A program made the position numbers and the translations under genes. This document shows positions 32,681 to 41,929 of a DNA stretch of 55,465 nucleotides, one piece after another. The stretch is from Eubacteriaceae bacterium (GTDB taxonomy: Bacteria; Bacillota; Clostridia; Lachnospirales; Lachnospiraceae), in NCBI GenBank assembly GCA_910574015.1, contig CAJSYQ010000017.1:17698-73162 (forward strand), written 5' to 3'. The notes under the pieces are model-generated. The model was not told the DNA's origin, ran no database searches, and saw nothing but the letters and a program-made list of their open reading frames with translations. Numbering within the stretch: the first letter of the stretch is position 1; every line of letters starts with the position of its first letter.

Positions 32681-32715
32681 AAGGCAGATTGGCAATGATG
32701 CCGTCTGCCTTTTTC
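32681..32715 (+). terminator. Intrinsic terminator
   Basis: AAGGCAGA and TCTGCCTT, with inner TGGCA/TGCCG pairing, are followed by TTTTTC. It ends the two-component transcript. Confidence 0.85.
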
Positions 32716-32732
32716 TTTGCACTAAAACGGCA

Positions 32733-32794
32733 ACTCCACCTAAAATACTTCTCAACTCCACCCAGACTCCACCTTTTTTTCGTATTCTTATGAT
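32733..32794 (+). promoter_or_regulatory. ABC operon promoter with three ACTCCACC repeats
   Basis: ACTCCACC occurs at 32733-32740, 32755-32762 and 32766-32773, so the spacings are 22 and 11 bases (two turns and one turn). A -10-like TATGAT lies at 32789-32794 and no good -35 is present: the last repeat occupies its place. This is the pattern of a promoter activated by an OmpR-family regulator. Confidence 0.65.
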
Positions 32795-32929
32795 GCTTCA
32801 GATAAGAAAAGGGGCGGCAAAGGAGGTGAAAAGGCAGGTAGTATAAAAAAGAATTAGTCTTACTGAAAAACGAGATGAATAAAAGTCCTGCGGGCGTACT
32901 TATATGAGACAGGACAAAAAGGAGGAAAC

Positions 32930-34267
32930 ATGGATTTACTGAAACGAGCTTGCCTATACTTAGTGCGAAAGAAAGGAAAAACGGCTACACTTCTCGCATT
33001 TTTACTGGTTATGGCAACGCTGGTGCTGACGTGCTTTTCTATCCAGTCGGCAACAATAACTGCAAACACAAATATCAAAAAAGCCTTATTGGGATACTTT
33101 ACCATTAATGCAAAGCGCTTGGATACGGGTATTACAGAGAGTGTGCTAAATCAGATACTTTCCATAGACGGACTGAGCGGAAATTATGTCCTGCGTTCTT
33201 ATTCCTATGCCAATTATTATGATACAGACGGAAAACTTTTGGAAATCAGCACGGAGGGAGCAGCTCAGACACCCGCAGAGTATGAAAACGCAGGAAAGAT
33301 TGTCGCAAGCTCCAACTCAGAAAATGACAGTTATTTTACCGAGGGCGGTTTCAAGCTGACGGAGGGAAAAGCCATTACATCTGAAAATGGAAATGCGATA
33401 TTGATACATGAAAAGTTTGCCGAAAGAAATGGGCTTACCATAGGCGACACCATACAGCTTTCTGATGTAACAGATAAAAACCGTGTCACAGATGTAACGG
33501 TTGCAGGAATCTTCACAAGCACAAAAGAGCAGGATGCCATCGGGATTGCACCATCCTGCGATTTATATGACAATATTGTCTTTACCGACCTTGCCACCGC
33601 TTCTTATCTGCTTTATGGAACAGAGGACGAAACCAATATACAGTTTGGGGATTTTCATGTAAATGACCCAGAGGAACTTGACCGCATTATGGAGCAGGTG
33701 CAGGAAATCAATGGTGTGGATTGGAATAGCTGTACGCTGACCTGCTATGATAAAGACTATCAAAATGCAAAGAAGTCTCTGGAGGGATTGCAAAATATTG
33801 TCTTTATTGCTATCGCAGTTGTGTCTGTTATCTGTTTTTTAGTGCTTGCCCTGTTTATGACCTTGCGATTGCGTAGCCGTATCCACGAAACAGGCATTTA
33901 CCTTGCAATGGGAATTTCAAAGGGGGCGGTACTGTTACAGTATTTGCTTGAGGTATTTATTGTAGCTGCCATCGCCTTGCTTCTCTCTTACGGTGCAAGT
34001 GCAGCCATTTCTAACCAGATTGGAAGCAGGCTGCTTTCGCAGGTTACAGCGGAAACCTATGAAACGGTGGATTTGACGCAGAACGCAGAAACAGCCAAAC
34101 AGCCTACGGAAGATTTAGGTCTTTCAGAGATTATAGTGGAGATTTCCGCAACGGATTATGCGATTGTATGGGCATTTGGATTGGTGATTTGTCTGGTATC
34201 TACCGCACTTGCCGCATATCCGATTATGAAAATGAAACCCAAAAACATTTTATCACAAATGAGTTAG
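32930..34267 (+). CDS. ABC transporter permease, FtsX type (first)
   Basis: The 445-residue MacB/FtsX-type permease has an N-terminal transmembrane helix (about residues 18-40), a large extracellular domain (about 45-280) and three C-terminal helices (IVFIAIAVVSVICFLVLALF, then VFIVAAIALLLSYGAS and a last one near 410-430). The C-terminal YPIMKMKPKNILSQMS matches the end of the second permease. The start has AAAAGGAGG upstream. It forms an operon with a second permease and an ATPase and probably exports a peptide or lipophilic drug. Confidence 0.85.
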   Translation: MDLLKRACLYLVRKKGKTATLLAFLLVMATLVLTCFSIQSATITANTNIKKALLGYFTINAKRLDTGITESVLNQILSIDGLSGNYVLRSYSYANYYDTDGKLLEISTEGAAQTPAEYENAGKIVASSNSENDSYFTEGGFKLTEGKAITSENGNAILIHEKFAERNGLTIGDTIQLSDVTDKNRVTDVTVAGIFTSTKEQDAIGIAPSCDLYDNIVFTDLATASYLLYGTEDETNIQFGDFHVNDPEELDRIMEQVQEINGVDWNSCTLTCYDKDYQNAKKSLEGLQNIVFIAIAVVSVICFLVLALFMTLRLRSRIHETGIYLAMGISKGAVLLQYLLEVFIVAAIALLLSYGASAAISNQIGSRLLSQVTAETYETVDLTQNAETAKQPTEDLGLSEIIVEISATDYAIVWAFGLVICLVSTALAAYPIMKMKPKNILSQMS

Positions 34268-34277
34268 GAGGCACGAA

Positions 34278-35570
34278 ATGAATTTAGGGACAAGAGCTAT
34301 TTTATATACAGCCCGAAAATGGAAAAAGACACTGCTTCTATTCTGCCTGCTTTTATCCATTACAACACTGGTGCTGTCGGGGCTTGCCATTTCAGATGCA
34401 CGGGAGGAACAGGCAGAGGAATTAAGGGGAACTACTGGTACAAGTTTTACCGTTAGCCGCAATACTGCGACAGGTGGCTGGGGCAATGGTGGGAACGGTT
34501 CGTATAGTACGCAGGAATATCTTACTTCCGACATGATGGAAAAGATTGTTGCTGTAGATGGAATTGAAGGATACAATGCTTCTATCCGAACGATATTGTG
34601 CCTGTCTGATGTAAATGGACAATGGTTAGATCAATTAGAGCCTACAGGTCATTCGATGGTGGATTGTCAATTTTATTCTTATAGTTGTATCAACTCAGAA
34701 TATCATTCACTGTTTTTGTCGGGTGCTTTGGAAATGTGCGATGGAGAAATGCTTGACCTCTCTTTTGATAATGGAATTATTATCAGCAAGGAGATTGCAG
34801 ATAAACATGGACTTCATGTTGGCGACACTATTCAAGCAGTCAATGACCCATTTTCAAATGACAAGACAAAAGAGTTAAAGATTGTAGGGTTGTTTGAAGT
34901 TGTAGCTGATAAGACAGATGAACGGAACAATTACAATGAAGCATCTTATTACGATTATGCGAATAATGCCTTTGTCAGTGAAACAACGATGAAAGCCTTG
35001 TTAGAAAATTATGAGGATGTTGGATATGCTTCAGCAGATTTCTTTGTGAATGACCCAGAGCAGCTTGAAGGGATTATTCAGCAAGTACATAAAATAACCT
35101 CTATCAACTGGAACAATTTTATAATCACAGCAAATGATGAGGTGTATGAGCGTGTTTCTAGCTCTATCTCTGATACAGGAACGCTGATTACTACGCTTAT
35201 TGTAGTAATAACAGTTGTAAGCATGGTGTTGATTATTCTGATTTTGTCAATGTCTATACGCAGCAGAAAAAAAGAAATGGGTATCCTGCTTGCGGTTGGG
35301 ATTGAAAAACCTGCTGTCATCTTGCAGTATACAATCGAAACTCTCTTGATAGCAGTTGCCGCATTTCCTCTGGCGTATCTATCCAGTAAACAATTCGCAG
35401 GAATGCTTGGCACATTATTCGGCAAGACGGCAGAGAATGTAATCGTCACAACACAGCATTTTACTTTGGTGGCGACTTTAGGAACTATCCTGTTGATTGT
35501 AGCTGTATTGATATCCTGCATCCCTGCTATGCGATTGAAGCCCAAAGAAATCCTGTCACAGATGGAGTGA
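34278..35570 (+). CDS. ABC transporter permease, FtsX type (second)
   Basis: The 430-residue permease has the same architecture as its upstream neighbour: N-terminal helix (about 16-36), extracellular domain, three C-terminal helices (TLIVVITVVSMVLIILILSM and others) and the terminal MRLKPKEILSQME. The two permeases are probably paralogues that form a heterodimer. A 10-base gap and GGAGG link it to the first permease. The Gly/Asn-rich stretch near residue 60 (GGWGNGGNGS) is unusual. Confidence 0.85.
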   Translation: MNLGTRAILYTARKWKKTLLLFCLLLSITTLVLSGLAISDAREEQAEELRGTTGTSFTVSRNTATGGWGNGGNGSYSTQEYLTSDMMEKIVAVDGIEGYNASIRTILCLSDVNGQWLDQLEPTGHSMVDCQFYSYSCINSEYHSLFLSGALEMCDGEMLDLSFDNGIIISKEIADKHGLHVGDTIQAVNDPFSNDKTKELKIVGLFEVVADKTDERNNYNEASYYDYANNAFVSETTMKALLENYEDVGYASADFFVNDPEQLEGIIQQVHKITSINWNNFIITANDEVYERVSSSISDTGTLITTLIVVITVVSMVLIILILSMSIRSRKKEMGILLAVGIEKPAVILQYTIETLLIAVAAFPLAYLSSKQFAGMLGTLFGKTAENVIVTTQHFTLVATLGTILLIVAVLISCIPAMRLKPKEILSQME

Positions 35571-35616
35571 TTTCAGTATGATGCACAGTAAAACAAAAAG
35601 AAACGAGGTAGTCAGT

Positions 35617-36279
35617 ATGAATATTATGGAGCTTAAAAATGTTGGATATGCCTATGAAAATAAAAGAAAGGTATTAAAGGCTATAAACCTGTCACTCGAA
35701 GAGGGTAAAATGTATGCTGTTCTTGGCTCGTCTGGATGCGGAAAGACAACGCTCCTTTCCCTTATGGGCGGCTTAGACAGCCCATCTAACGGACAGATTT
35801 TCTATGACGGAAAGGATATTGAAAAAGCAGGACTTTCCGCCCACCGCAAAAACAATGTGGCGTTCATTTTCCAAAGCTATAATCTGATTGATTATCTAAC
35901 GCCGAAAGAAAATGTGGCGTTGACTTCTAAACTGCCGCCGCAGCCGATTTTGGAGCGTGTCGGACTAACCGAGGAAGAAAGCAGACGAAATGTTCTGAAG
36001 CTCTCTGGCGGACAACAGCAGCGTGTAGCGATTGCCCGTGCATTAGCGTCAGACGCAAAGGTTATCCTTGCGGACGAGCCGACAGGAAATCTCGATGAGG
36101 ATACCGCAGCCGAAATAGCGAATATCTTAAAAGAATGTGCCCATCAGATGAACAAATGTGTTGTTATCGTTACCCATTCAAATGAACTGGCAAAGCAGGC
36201 GGATGAAGTTTTACAGCTTAACCGTGGGGAAATGAAAATGCTAGACAGGCTAAATCAATCTGGGAGGAAAGGAAAATGA
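35617..36279 (+). CDS. ABC transporter ATPase (LolD/MacB type)
   Basis: The 220-residue ATPase has Walker [11 protein letters not shown] (about 36-45), Q loop [12 protein letters not shown], signature [15 protein letters not shown] and Walker [13 protein letters not shown] 35617 is preferred because GAGGTAG lies upstream and the conserved N-terminus [13 protein letters not shown] follows; an ATG at 35578 would add 13 residues. It serves the two FtsX permeases. Its last bases overlap the next gene. Confidence 0.9.
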   Translation: MNIMELKNVGYAYENKRKVLKAINLSLEEGKMYAVLGSSGCGKTTLLSLMGGLDSPSNGQIFYDGKDIEKAGLSAHRKNNVAFIFQSYNLIDYLTPKENVALTSKLPPQPILERVGLTEEESRRNVLKLSGGQQQRVAIARALASDAKVILADEPTGNLDEDTAAEIANILKECAHQMNKCVVIVTHSNELAKQADEVLQLNRGEMKMLDRLNQSGRKGK

Positions 36280-36767
36280 CCGTTGCTTATGAAAACCAGT
36301 TTGATTTGAAACATTATACTAAAGCAGATAGCAATGATATTGAACTTGCGTTGATTGGTATAGAAATAATGGAAGAAATACAACAAATGGCAAGGCAGCA
36401 GAATGTGCATTTTTCACTGGATGCAGATGATGGTTTTGGCTGCATAGTAAAAGGCAATAACTTCTGTTTAGAGTTTGGCTTGAAATCTTTAGTAGCGGTC
36501 TATTTGGAGAATTGCCATTCTGGAAATGAGCTGCGAATGAAAATTACAGATAAAGGTTTCTTGTTAAGAGCATTATATGTAGAATTCCCTGATGATATAG
36601 TAAATTTGTTGAACGGTATATCTTGCGAGAATAAAAAAACAGAATCAGATATTACAGAATTTAAAAATTACATTGTCTATCTAAATGGTGATATGAAAAC
36701 TTATTGTGATGAAAGCGGATGCTATACAGAAATTGTATTACAGACATATAAAGCATTTAATAGATAA
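36276..36767 (+). CDS. Unknown protein at the end of the ABC operon
   Basis: The 163-residue soluble acidic protein starts at ATG 36276, overlapping the ATPase stop, so it is translationally coupled. It has an N-terminal helix (SNDIELALIGIEIMEEIQQM) and a beta-rich middle (FSLDADDGFGCIVKGNNFCL, then EFGLKSLVAVYLEN). No family was recognised. Because it shares the transcript with the exporter it may be an accessory or immunity factor. Confidence 0.65.
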   Translation: MTVAYENQFDLKHYTKADSNDIELALIGIEIMEEIQQMARQQNVHFSLDADDGFGCIVKGNNFCLEFGLKSLVAVYLENCHSGNELRMKITDKGFLLRALYVEFPDDIVNLLNGISCENKKTESDITEFKNYIVYLNGDMKTYCDESGCYTEIVLQTYKAFNR

Positions 36768-36854
36768 TTACTGGAAAGAAATAAACGCAACATTGATAGT
36801 GACCTTGGAATATTATTCATAACATATAGGCGTTTACTATGTAAAAACAGCAAA

Positions 36855-37124
36855 TCAGACCCACCAAATAAAAAAAACGATGTTCGGGTGGGCTGTTTCG
36901 CCATACCCTAACCACCCTCCGACTTCGCTTTTTGAAGTTTGGAGGGATTTTTATTGCCTGCAAATAGCAATTTCCATATACATATATCATATCGGGGATG
37001 GGTGGACAGCCTGTTAAAAAAATTCTCGCCAGCACACGGGGGCTTTATACCCCAAAAGTAGGTGTCAAATATCTACATATCAGAACTGAAATCTCCATGA
37101 GCCGTAAAGGTACGACAGCCTTTG
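36855..37124 (+). ncRNA. Structured leader copy 2 (ICE), 5' part
   Basis: It aligns with the IME1 leader: CCCACC/GGTGGG hairpin around an A-rich core (36859-36893), terminator 1 (36915-36952), GGGGATGGGTGG and the GTTAAAAAAATTC segment, then ATCTCCATGAGCCGTAAAGG. It stops inside terminator 2, where IME2 begins. Removing IME2 joins GCCGTAAAGGTACGACAG to CCTTTGCGGTTTTTC at 48298, restoring a 33-base stretch of the same length as 3182-3214. Paired arms differ between copies but remain complementary. Confidence 0.6.
36915..36952 (+). terminator. Leader terminator 1 (ICE copy)
   Basis: CTCC/GGAG and ACTTC/GAAGT pair around GCTTTTT, followed by GGGATTTTTA. Equivalent to 2970-3007. Confidence 0.7.
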
Positions 37125-37142
37125 CTGTCGCCAGATAAGGAT
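37115..37142 (+). other. IME2 left junction (attL-like)
   Basis: ACAGCCTTTGC (37115-37125) is repeated directly at 48294-48304. From 37125 inward the sequence reads CTGTCGCCAGATAAGGAT, and the reverse complement of 48280-48297 reads CTGTTGCCACATAAGGAG, an imperfect inverted repeat. These mark the ends of IME2. Confidence 0.7.
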
Positions 37143-37153
37143 GTTTTTATGTA

Positions 37154-37193
37154 GGATACAGTGTAACTCTGTAAAAGGGATTACACCGTATCC
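37154..37193. terminator. Bidirectional hairpin beyond the IME2 recombinase
   Basis: GGATACAGTGTAA pairs with TTACACCGTATCC (one mismatch) around a 14-base loop. It lies 5 bases past the recombinase stop and probably ends that transcript. Confidence 0.65.
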
Positions 37194-37198
37194 GTTTG

Positions 37199-38896
37199 TT
37201 ACGCCACAAATTTGAAGTCCTGCGGATTGTTCCGTATTTCTTCCATTGTGGCGAGGATTTCTTTTTCGGTGGGAATATCTATCATGCCCACCGCTGTAAA
37301 ATAAATATCTACTTTCACATGGCTGTGTCCGCTGGATTTGTCGCTGTTGTGGACTTCGATACGCTCAATCAGAGAATTGACAAGCGTAGGGGTAAGTTCC
37401 TTAATGTCGGTCATTTCCCGCAGAGTGCGTAAGACAAGCCTTAAATCCATTACTCGCTGTTCGGCGTTCTGCAAGGTCTGGCGGTTTTCATCTACTTCCT
37501 GCGTCAATGCTTTCTGCTCCTTTTCATAGCTTTGGAGCATTTTAGCAAACCGCTCATCGGAGAGGATGCCGCCTGCGTTCTGTTCAAACACTTTTTCAAT
37601 CAGCCTGTCGATTTCTGCTATCCGCTTTGTGCCGTCCTCAACCGTCTGCTGAAGCTGTTGGTATTCCTTCTGCCGCATGGCGTTGTTTTTCTTTGCCAGC
37701 AGATACAGGAATACCGGCTCATAACAGCGGACAAAATCGGATAAGTCGCTGACAGCTTCCAGCACAAGCCTTTCAAGGACAATATCACGGATATAGTGCA
37801 TGGTGCATTCCCCTCTGCCAGATTTATATTGGGAACAGCGGAAATGCTCCTGCTTCCGTTTCATGCTCTTGGCGGCTACAAAGTGCATTTTTGATTTGCA
37901 GTCGTAGCAGTAGAGCAGTCCCGAAAAAAGGCTCGTCCTGCCGGTTTTCGTCGGTCTGCGCTTGTGTTTGCGAAGTTCCTGCACCCTCAGCCATTGTTCC
38001 TCGGAGATGATGGCTTCCTGCATGTCGGGTATGATTTGGTAATCTTCCTCGTTGTGTTGGATTCTCTTATGGACTTTGTAACTGACGGTAGTGCTTTTGA
38101 AATTGACGGCGCAGCCGGTGTACTGTCTGTTTTCAAGGATATACCCGACGGTCGCCTGTTCCCACCCGCAAGGGTTTTTGGGGACTTTCTGCGCGTGTTT
38201 CCTGCCGATGGATTCAAAATAGGCGGTGGGGGAGAGTATCTTTTCCTCCTCAAGCTGCCTTGCAATCTGCATCGGGCCTTTTCCTGCAAGGCACAGGGCA
38301 AAAATCTTCCTTACAGTTTGCGCTGCCGGTTCGTCGATTACCCATTGTTTCGGGTTATCTTCCGATTTCCTGTACCCATAGGGTACGATAGAAGCGATAC
38401 GCTCGCCGTGTTCCGCTTTGGACTGCCACACCGCACGGATTTTCTTGGAGGTCTGCGCCGCATACCATTCGTTGAAAATATTGTGGAAGGGCATCATCTC
38501 CACACCGTCGCCGGTCAGAGTGTCCACACGCTCCTGTATGGCGATAAAGCGGATACCAAGCGATGGGTACACCACTTGCGTAAGCCTGCCCATTTCCACC
38601 TGCTCACGCCCGAAGCGGGAGAGGTCTTTTACGATTATCGTGCCGATTTCACCGTTTTCCGCCATATGCTCCATACGCATAAAATTCGGTCTTTGGAAGG
38701 TCGTCCCCGACACGCCGTCGTCCACAAAAAACATTGTGTTGTTGTATCCCTCTTTGCGGGCGTAATCCTTTAAAATCTGTTTTTGGTTCGTTATGGAATT
38801 GGATTCCTCGTCTTTATTATCGTCGTCAACCGAAAGCCTACAATACAAAGCTGTGATTTTTTCTTCTGTCTGCCCGTTTAATTTTGCTGTTGTCAT
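37199..38896 (-). CDS. Large serine recombinase of IME2 (TnpX-like)
   Basis: The 565-residue recombinase starts at the ATG ending at 38896 (MTTAKLNGQTEEKITALYCR), with GGAGATT upstream; an earlier in-frame start is less likely. The resolvase domain has ALYCRLSVDD (Ser at about residue 22), TFQRPNF and VKDLSRFGRE. A zinc ribbon follows (CYDCKSKMHF with CSQYKSGRGEC), then a coiled coil. It excises and inserts IME2 and lies at the extreme left end of the element, facing outward. It is distinct from the other two recombinases in the window. Confidence 0.9.
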   Translation of the reverse strand: MTTAKLNGQTEEKITALYCRLSVDDDNKDEESNSITNQKQILKDYARKEGYNNTMFFVDDGVSGTTFQRPNFMRMEHMAENGEIGTIIVKDLSRFGREQVEMGRLTQVVYPSLGIRFIAIQERVDTLTGDGVEMMPFHNIFNEWYAAQTSKKIRAVWQSKAEHGERIASIVPYGYRKSEDNPKQWVIDEPAAQTVRKIFALCLAGKGPMQIARQLEEEKILSPTAYFESIGRKHAQKVPKNPCGWEQATVGYILENRQYTGCAVNFKSTTVSYKVHKRIQHNEEDYQIIPDMQEAIISEEQWLRVQELRKHKRRPTKTGRTSLFSGLLYCYDCKSKMHFVAAKSMKRKQEHFRCSQYKSGRGECTMHYIRDIVLERLVLEAVSDLSDFVRCYEPVFLYLLAKKNNAMRQKEYQQLQQTVEDGTKRIAEIDRLIEKVFEQNAGGILSDERFAKMLQSYEKEQKALTQEVDENRQTLQNAEQRVMDLRLVLRTLREMTDIKELTPTLVNSLIERIEVHNSDKSSGHSHVKVDIYFTAVGMIDIPTEKEILATMEEIRNNPQDFKFVA

Positions 38897-38917
38897 AAAA
38901 ATAATCTCCTTTCCGAC

Positions 38918-38962
38918 AACTGGGCATAGCAAAGGCAGGGTTATCTTACTATACCCAGTTAT
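38918..38962 (-). promoter_or_regulatory. Hairpin in the recombinase leader
   Basis: On the minus strand AACTGGGTATAG pairs with CTATGCCCAGTT (one mismatch) around a 19-base loop, ending about 9 bases before the recombinase ribosome binding site. It may limit read-through from the mob genes or translation of the recombinase. Confidence 0.5.
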
Positions 38963-39029
38963 CTTTTTCCAATGTGCAATAAATAAATTCTCCGCAGCAA
39001 GCTGTGGGGGAATTAAAGCCTCTTTTGGA

Positions 39030-39314
39030 TTAAATCAGATTTTCGGACAATATCAGTTCTTTAAACTGCTCCAATACGCTTTGTCTTCCTTTCTTGCTGA
39101 AATGGGTATTGACTTCGTAGGTCGTGCCGCCAATTTTTAATGAAAACTCGTTTTCACCACTGAAACGCACTAATTTTCTGTTTTCAATGCGGATTTCGGG
39201 ACTGCGGGGCAGTACCTCTTGCGATAAATTGATTTTCTCATTTTCATCTATCGGCTCATGCGGCAGCATATAGACTGCATTTGGACTGGCTGTAAAGGTT
39301 TCTAATTTTTTCAT
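39030..39314 (-). CDS. TnpW-like small protein (IME2)
   Basis: The 94-residue protein ends with GGTTYEVNTHFSKKGRQSVL, then EQFKELILSENL, the hallmark of transposon-encoded TnpW-family proteins (TTYEV.. HFS). The N-terminal half is unassigned. It lies between the ParB-like gene and the recombinase, as in Tn4451-type elements. Its role in excision or transfer is not established. Confidence 0.7.
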   Translation of the reverse strand: MKKLETFTASPNAVYMLPHEPIDENEKINLSQEVLPRSPEIRIENRKLVRFSGENEFSLKIGGTTYEVNTHFSKKGRQSVLEQFKELILSENLI

Positions 39315-39323
39315 ACTGCCACC

Positions 39324-40220
39324 TTACCTTTCCTCACGGCTTCTGCGGCTTCGTTCCAGTTTTCTGTTGTACTCATAAAGCAGCTTTAGAATCGTGTCCG
39401 TCATCTGTTTCTGCGTAAAGTTTTTCGGGAAAAATCCCTTTAAATCCTGTACTTTAAAGCTGATACGTTCGGTCTGGTTGCCTTTTTCCTCCGACATGAT
39501 TTCATAAATACCGTCCGAAGAAAGAGTATTCTGCTGCGCCTGTTTCTTCATGCGGATGCTTTGTGCGTGGGAGGGTGTGCAGTCATTCAGGCTCATTGCG
39601 TCAAGCAGTATTTTCTGCTGTTCTTTGGAGAGGTAGGAGAGTTCCACGGCGGGGCTGAGTGCGATAATGCCCTCGTCAACCTTGTCAAGCAGTTCGGGGA
39701 TAAGGTAAGTCAGACGGATATAGCGGAATACTTGGTCACGGCTTTCATTCTGTGATTTTCCTATTTCGGCGGCGGTATCTGACTTTGTCGCAGCTTGCGA
39801 CAAAGTTAAATCCGTTCTCCTGCCCTGTGCTTTCATTGCATCCATTTTCATTTTGTAGGCAAAGGCTTTTTCACTTGGGAGCAGCCTTTCACGGTGCAGG
39901 TTGCTGTCTACAACGGCAATCATCGCTTCGTTTCGGTCAAGGGGATAAATTAAGGCTGGAACTTCGGAAAGCCCTGCTTTGACGGCGGCATGTAAACGCC
40001 TGTGTCCGCTTATCACTTCATATTCATCTGTGCTTTCAATCGCTCTTACAATCAGTGGGGAGATAATGCCTTGCTGTCTGATACTTTCGATAAGACTGCC
40101 CATATCTTCATCATCCAGTACTTTAAAGGGATGTCCCTCAAAGATATGGAGTTTATCTGCTTGGATATTCGCTGCCTTTTTCTTCGGCGGGGTATTGGTT
40201 TTAATTTTGCTATTTGTCAT
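39324..40220 (-). CDS. ParB-like protein (IME2)
   Basis: The 298-residue homologue of the IME1 protein at 7558 has KLHIFEGHPFKVLDDEDMGS, the ParB box VISGHRRLHAAVKAGLSEVP and VDSNLHRERLLPSEKAFAYK, with a helix-turn-helix region after residue 140. It overlaps the relaxase stop by 4 bases, so relaxase and ParB are coupled. There is no ParA. A function in operon control or stability of the circle is likely. Confidence 0.85.
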   Translation of the reverse strand: MTNSKIKTNTPPKKKAANIQADKLHIFEGHPFKVLDDEDMGSLIESIRQQGIISPLIVRAIESTDEYEVISGHRRLHAAVKAGLSEVPALIYPLDRNEAMIAVVDSNLHRERLLPSEKAFAYKMKMDAMKAQGRRTDLTLSQAATKSDTAAEIGKSQNESRDQVFRYIRLTYLIPELLDKVDEGIIALSPAVELSYLSKEQQKILLDAMSLNDCTPSHAQSIRMKKQAQQNTLSSDGIYEIMSEEKGNQTERISFKVQDLKGFFPKNFTQKQMTDTILKLLYEYNRKLERSRRSREER

Positions 40221-41569
40221 CGTGCATACCTTCTTTCCCTATTTTTTGTTATAACGGCAGTTTCCGCCTGCCGTTCGGCTTCAATTACTTCTTTAAGCTT
40301 CGGTATTTTTTCAAGGACAGCCTTTGCAAGGGATAATTCTTTCCGTAGAGGTTTTATCTTGGCGGAGATTTCCCTTGCCTGTGCATTTAATTCCTCACTT
40401 TTCTTATGGCGGTTGCGGTTGTAAACTGACTGCCGTTCTTTTTCCAAATCGGAAATCTGCCCACGCTTTTCACTGATAAAAGAAACAAGCTCCTGCGGGG
40501 AATCAATGTTGTTCCCGCATAGGAACTTGTATTCTTTCAGCGTTTTATCTAATTTTACAATTTCCTGCCGCATGGCGGGGGAGAGCGGGCGGGGAGTTTC
40601 GGGGGCAATATTGTTTCCCGTAACCAGCCTGCAAAGTTCAGTCACAAGGGCGAAAAGTATCTGTATGCCGTCCATGCGCTGTATTTTACGGTACTCGATT
40701 TCAAGCGTAAGAAGCGGCGTATAGTTCGGTTTGTGGAATGGGACATAGCCGATATGCCGCTGGTTGTCAAGCAGCCTTGCCCGGATTGCTTCGGGCGTGT
40801 ATTCTTTTCCAAGCCGGTCTAAGCGGACTGCCCTCTGCCAGCCTGTCCCTTTTACGGAATAATGGGCGAAGTTTTCATCACGGCAGATTTCATAGCCCAT
40901 ATCCTTTAAACGGGTTTCAAATGCCTTGAAGTTGGCGGACTGGGCAAGGGCGGCGTCAATATCTGCTTTCAGAATCTCCCGATGTGACAGTCCGCTGTTT
41001 TGTTTCCGCCAGTATTCTTTTTTGCTCCCGCTGTAAAACTCTGTGTCTTTGAGAATACTTTTCCCGTGTTCCAAACATACGGCATCGGAGATTTCCCGCA
41101 GGCGGTAATGGTCAGAGATATGGTTTTCAAATTTCCTGCCCGTCTGAAAGGATACAGAGTTTACGACAAAATGGTTATGGACATTATCTGTATTAAGGTG
41201 TGTGGTAACAACAACTTCATACTCGTTTCCCCACATCCGCCTTGCGGTTTCCAGTCCGATTTTGTGCGCTTCTTCGGGCGTGGCTTCGCCGGTCTGGAAG
41301 CTCTGGTAGCCGTGGTACGCCACGTTGCCGCCCGTTTTCCCGAAGCGTTTTTTCGTTGCCGTCATACGCTCATACGCCCGCTTTGCGTTGCAGTTGATGC
41401 CGCTGACATACATACGCTCGTCGGTCTTTTTGTCATTGGAAACATATCGCAGGGCGGCGTATAAATCGCTGTCCACATACTTTTTATCTATGGTTTTGTC
41501 GGGATTTTTGGCATAGTCAATCACTTCCTTCAGCCTGTCTTTGACAGGCCAGAAGCCGGTGGTAGCCAT
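40217..41569 (-). CDS. MobP-type relaxase (IME2)
   Basis: The 450-residue relaxase resembles the ICE relaxase at 16042. Motif I includes Tyr in EVIDYAKNPDKT (about residue 19) and motif III THLNTDNVHNHFVVN carries the metal-binding His residues (about 124-133). The C-terminus is a coiled coil (LEKERQSVYNRNRHKKSEEL). IME2 therefore has its own DNA-processing gene and may use the ICE coupling protein and channel. It starts one base after the mobC stop. Confidence 0.9.
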   Translation of the reverse strand: MATTGFWPVKDRLKEVIDYAKNPDKTIDKKYVDSDLYAALRYVSNDKKTDERMYVSGINCNAKRAYERMTATKKRFGKTGGNVAYHGYQSFQTGEATPEEAHKIGLETARRMWGNEYEVVVTTHLNTDNVHNHFVVNSVSFQTGRKFENHISDHYRLREISDAVCLEHGKSILKDTEFYSGSKKEYWRKQNSGLSHREILKADIDAALAQSANFKAFETRLKDMGYEICRDENFAHYSVKGTGWQRAVRLDRLGKEYTPEAIRARLLDNQRHIGYVPFHKPNYTPLLTLEIEYRKIQRMDGIQILFALVTELCRLVTGNNIAPETPRPLSPAMRQEIVKLDKTLKEYKFLCGNNIDSPQELVSFISEKRGQISDLEKERQSVYNRNRHKKSEELNAQAREISAKIKPLRKELSLAKAVLEKIPKLKEVIEAERQAETAVITKNRERRYAR

Positions 41570-41872
41570 TTATACCACCAGCCTTTCACGCTTCGGCAGT
41601 ATCAGTTCTTCCGTAATACTGTCAATGAGTCTAATAATTTTTTCTTCCGTGTCCGCTGTAATTTTGCCTTCAACAGCGACGCAGAGTTCATCCAGTTTAT
41701 CATTAAAAGAGAAGAATATTTCGGGCAGGACGGCTCTCGGCATATACCCCAAAGCACGCTGGCGGAGATACTCTGATACGGAAATCCCGCACTTTTTGGC
41801 GTTCTGCTCAATAATATTTTTTTCTTTTTCGCTTACACGGATAAATAAATTTTTGTTCTTGGCTTCGTTCAT
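41570..41872 (-). CDS. MobC-like relaxosome protein (IME2)
   Basis: The 100-residue protein starts at the ATG ending at 41872 (MNEAKNKNLFIRVSEKEKNI), with AAAGGATTG upstream. A ribbon-helix-helix N-terminus (GISVSEYLRQRALGYMPR) is followed by helices, as in MobC proteins. A longer in-frame reading starting further upstream would run through the oriT hairpin and is rejected. Confidence 0.82.
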   Translation of the reverse strand: MNEAKNKNLFIRVSEKEKNIIEQNAKKCGISVSEYLRQRALGYMPRAVLPEIFFSFNDKLDELCVAVEGKITADTEEKIIRLIDSITEELILPKRERLVV

Positions 41873-41904
41873 TACATCAATCCTTTCTTTGATTTTGTAA
41901 ATGG

Positions 41905-41923
41905 GTTTTAGGGTGTCCCTAAA
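41905..41923 (-). other. Candidate oriT hairpin of IME2
   Basis: On the minus strand TTTAGGG and CCCTAAA pair around ACA, followed by ACCCATTTAC. The hairpin-plus-ACCC pattern resembles the ICE candidate at 15501-15530, in the same position before mobC. Confidence 0.45.
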
Positions 41924-41929
41924 GAACAA

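Noticed and set aside
36780-37198. Considered as a truncated gene or a CRISPR-like repeat because of similarity to 2905-3216
   Set aside because: The similarity is confined to hairpins of a leader; there are no regularly spaced repeats and no conserved frame.
37964-38773. Plus-strand frame of 269 residues
   Set aside because: It lies wholly antisense to the IME2 recombinase, which has complete catalytic motifs.
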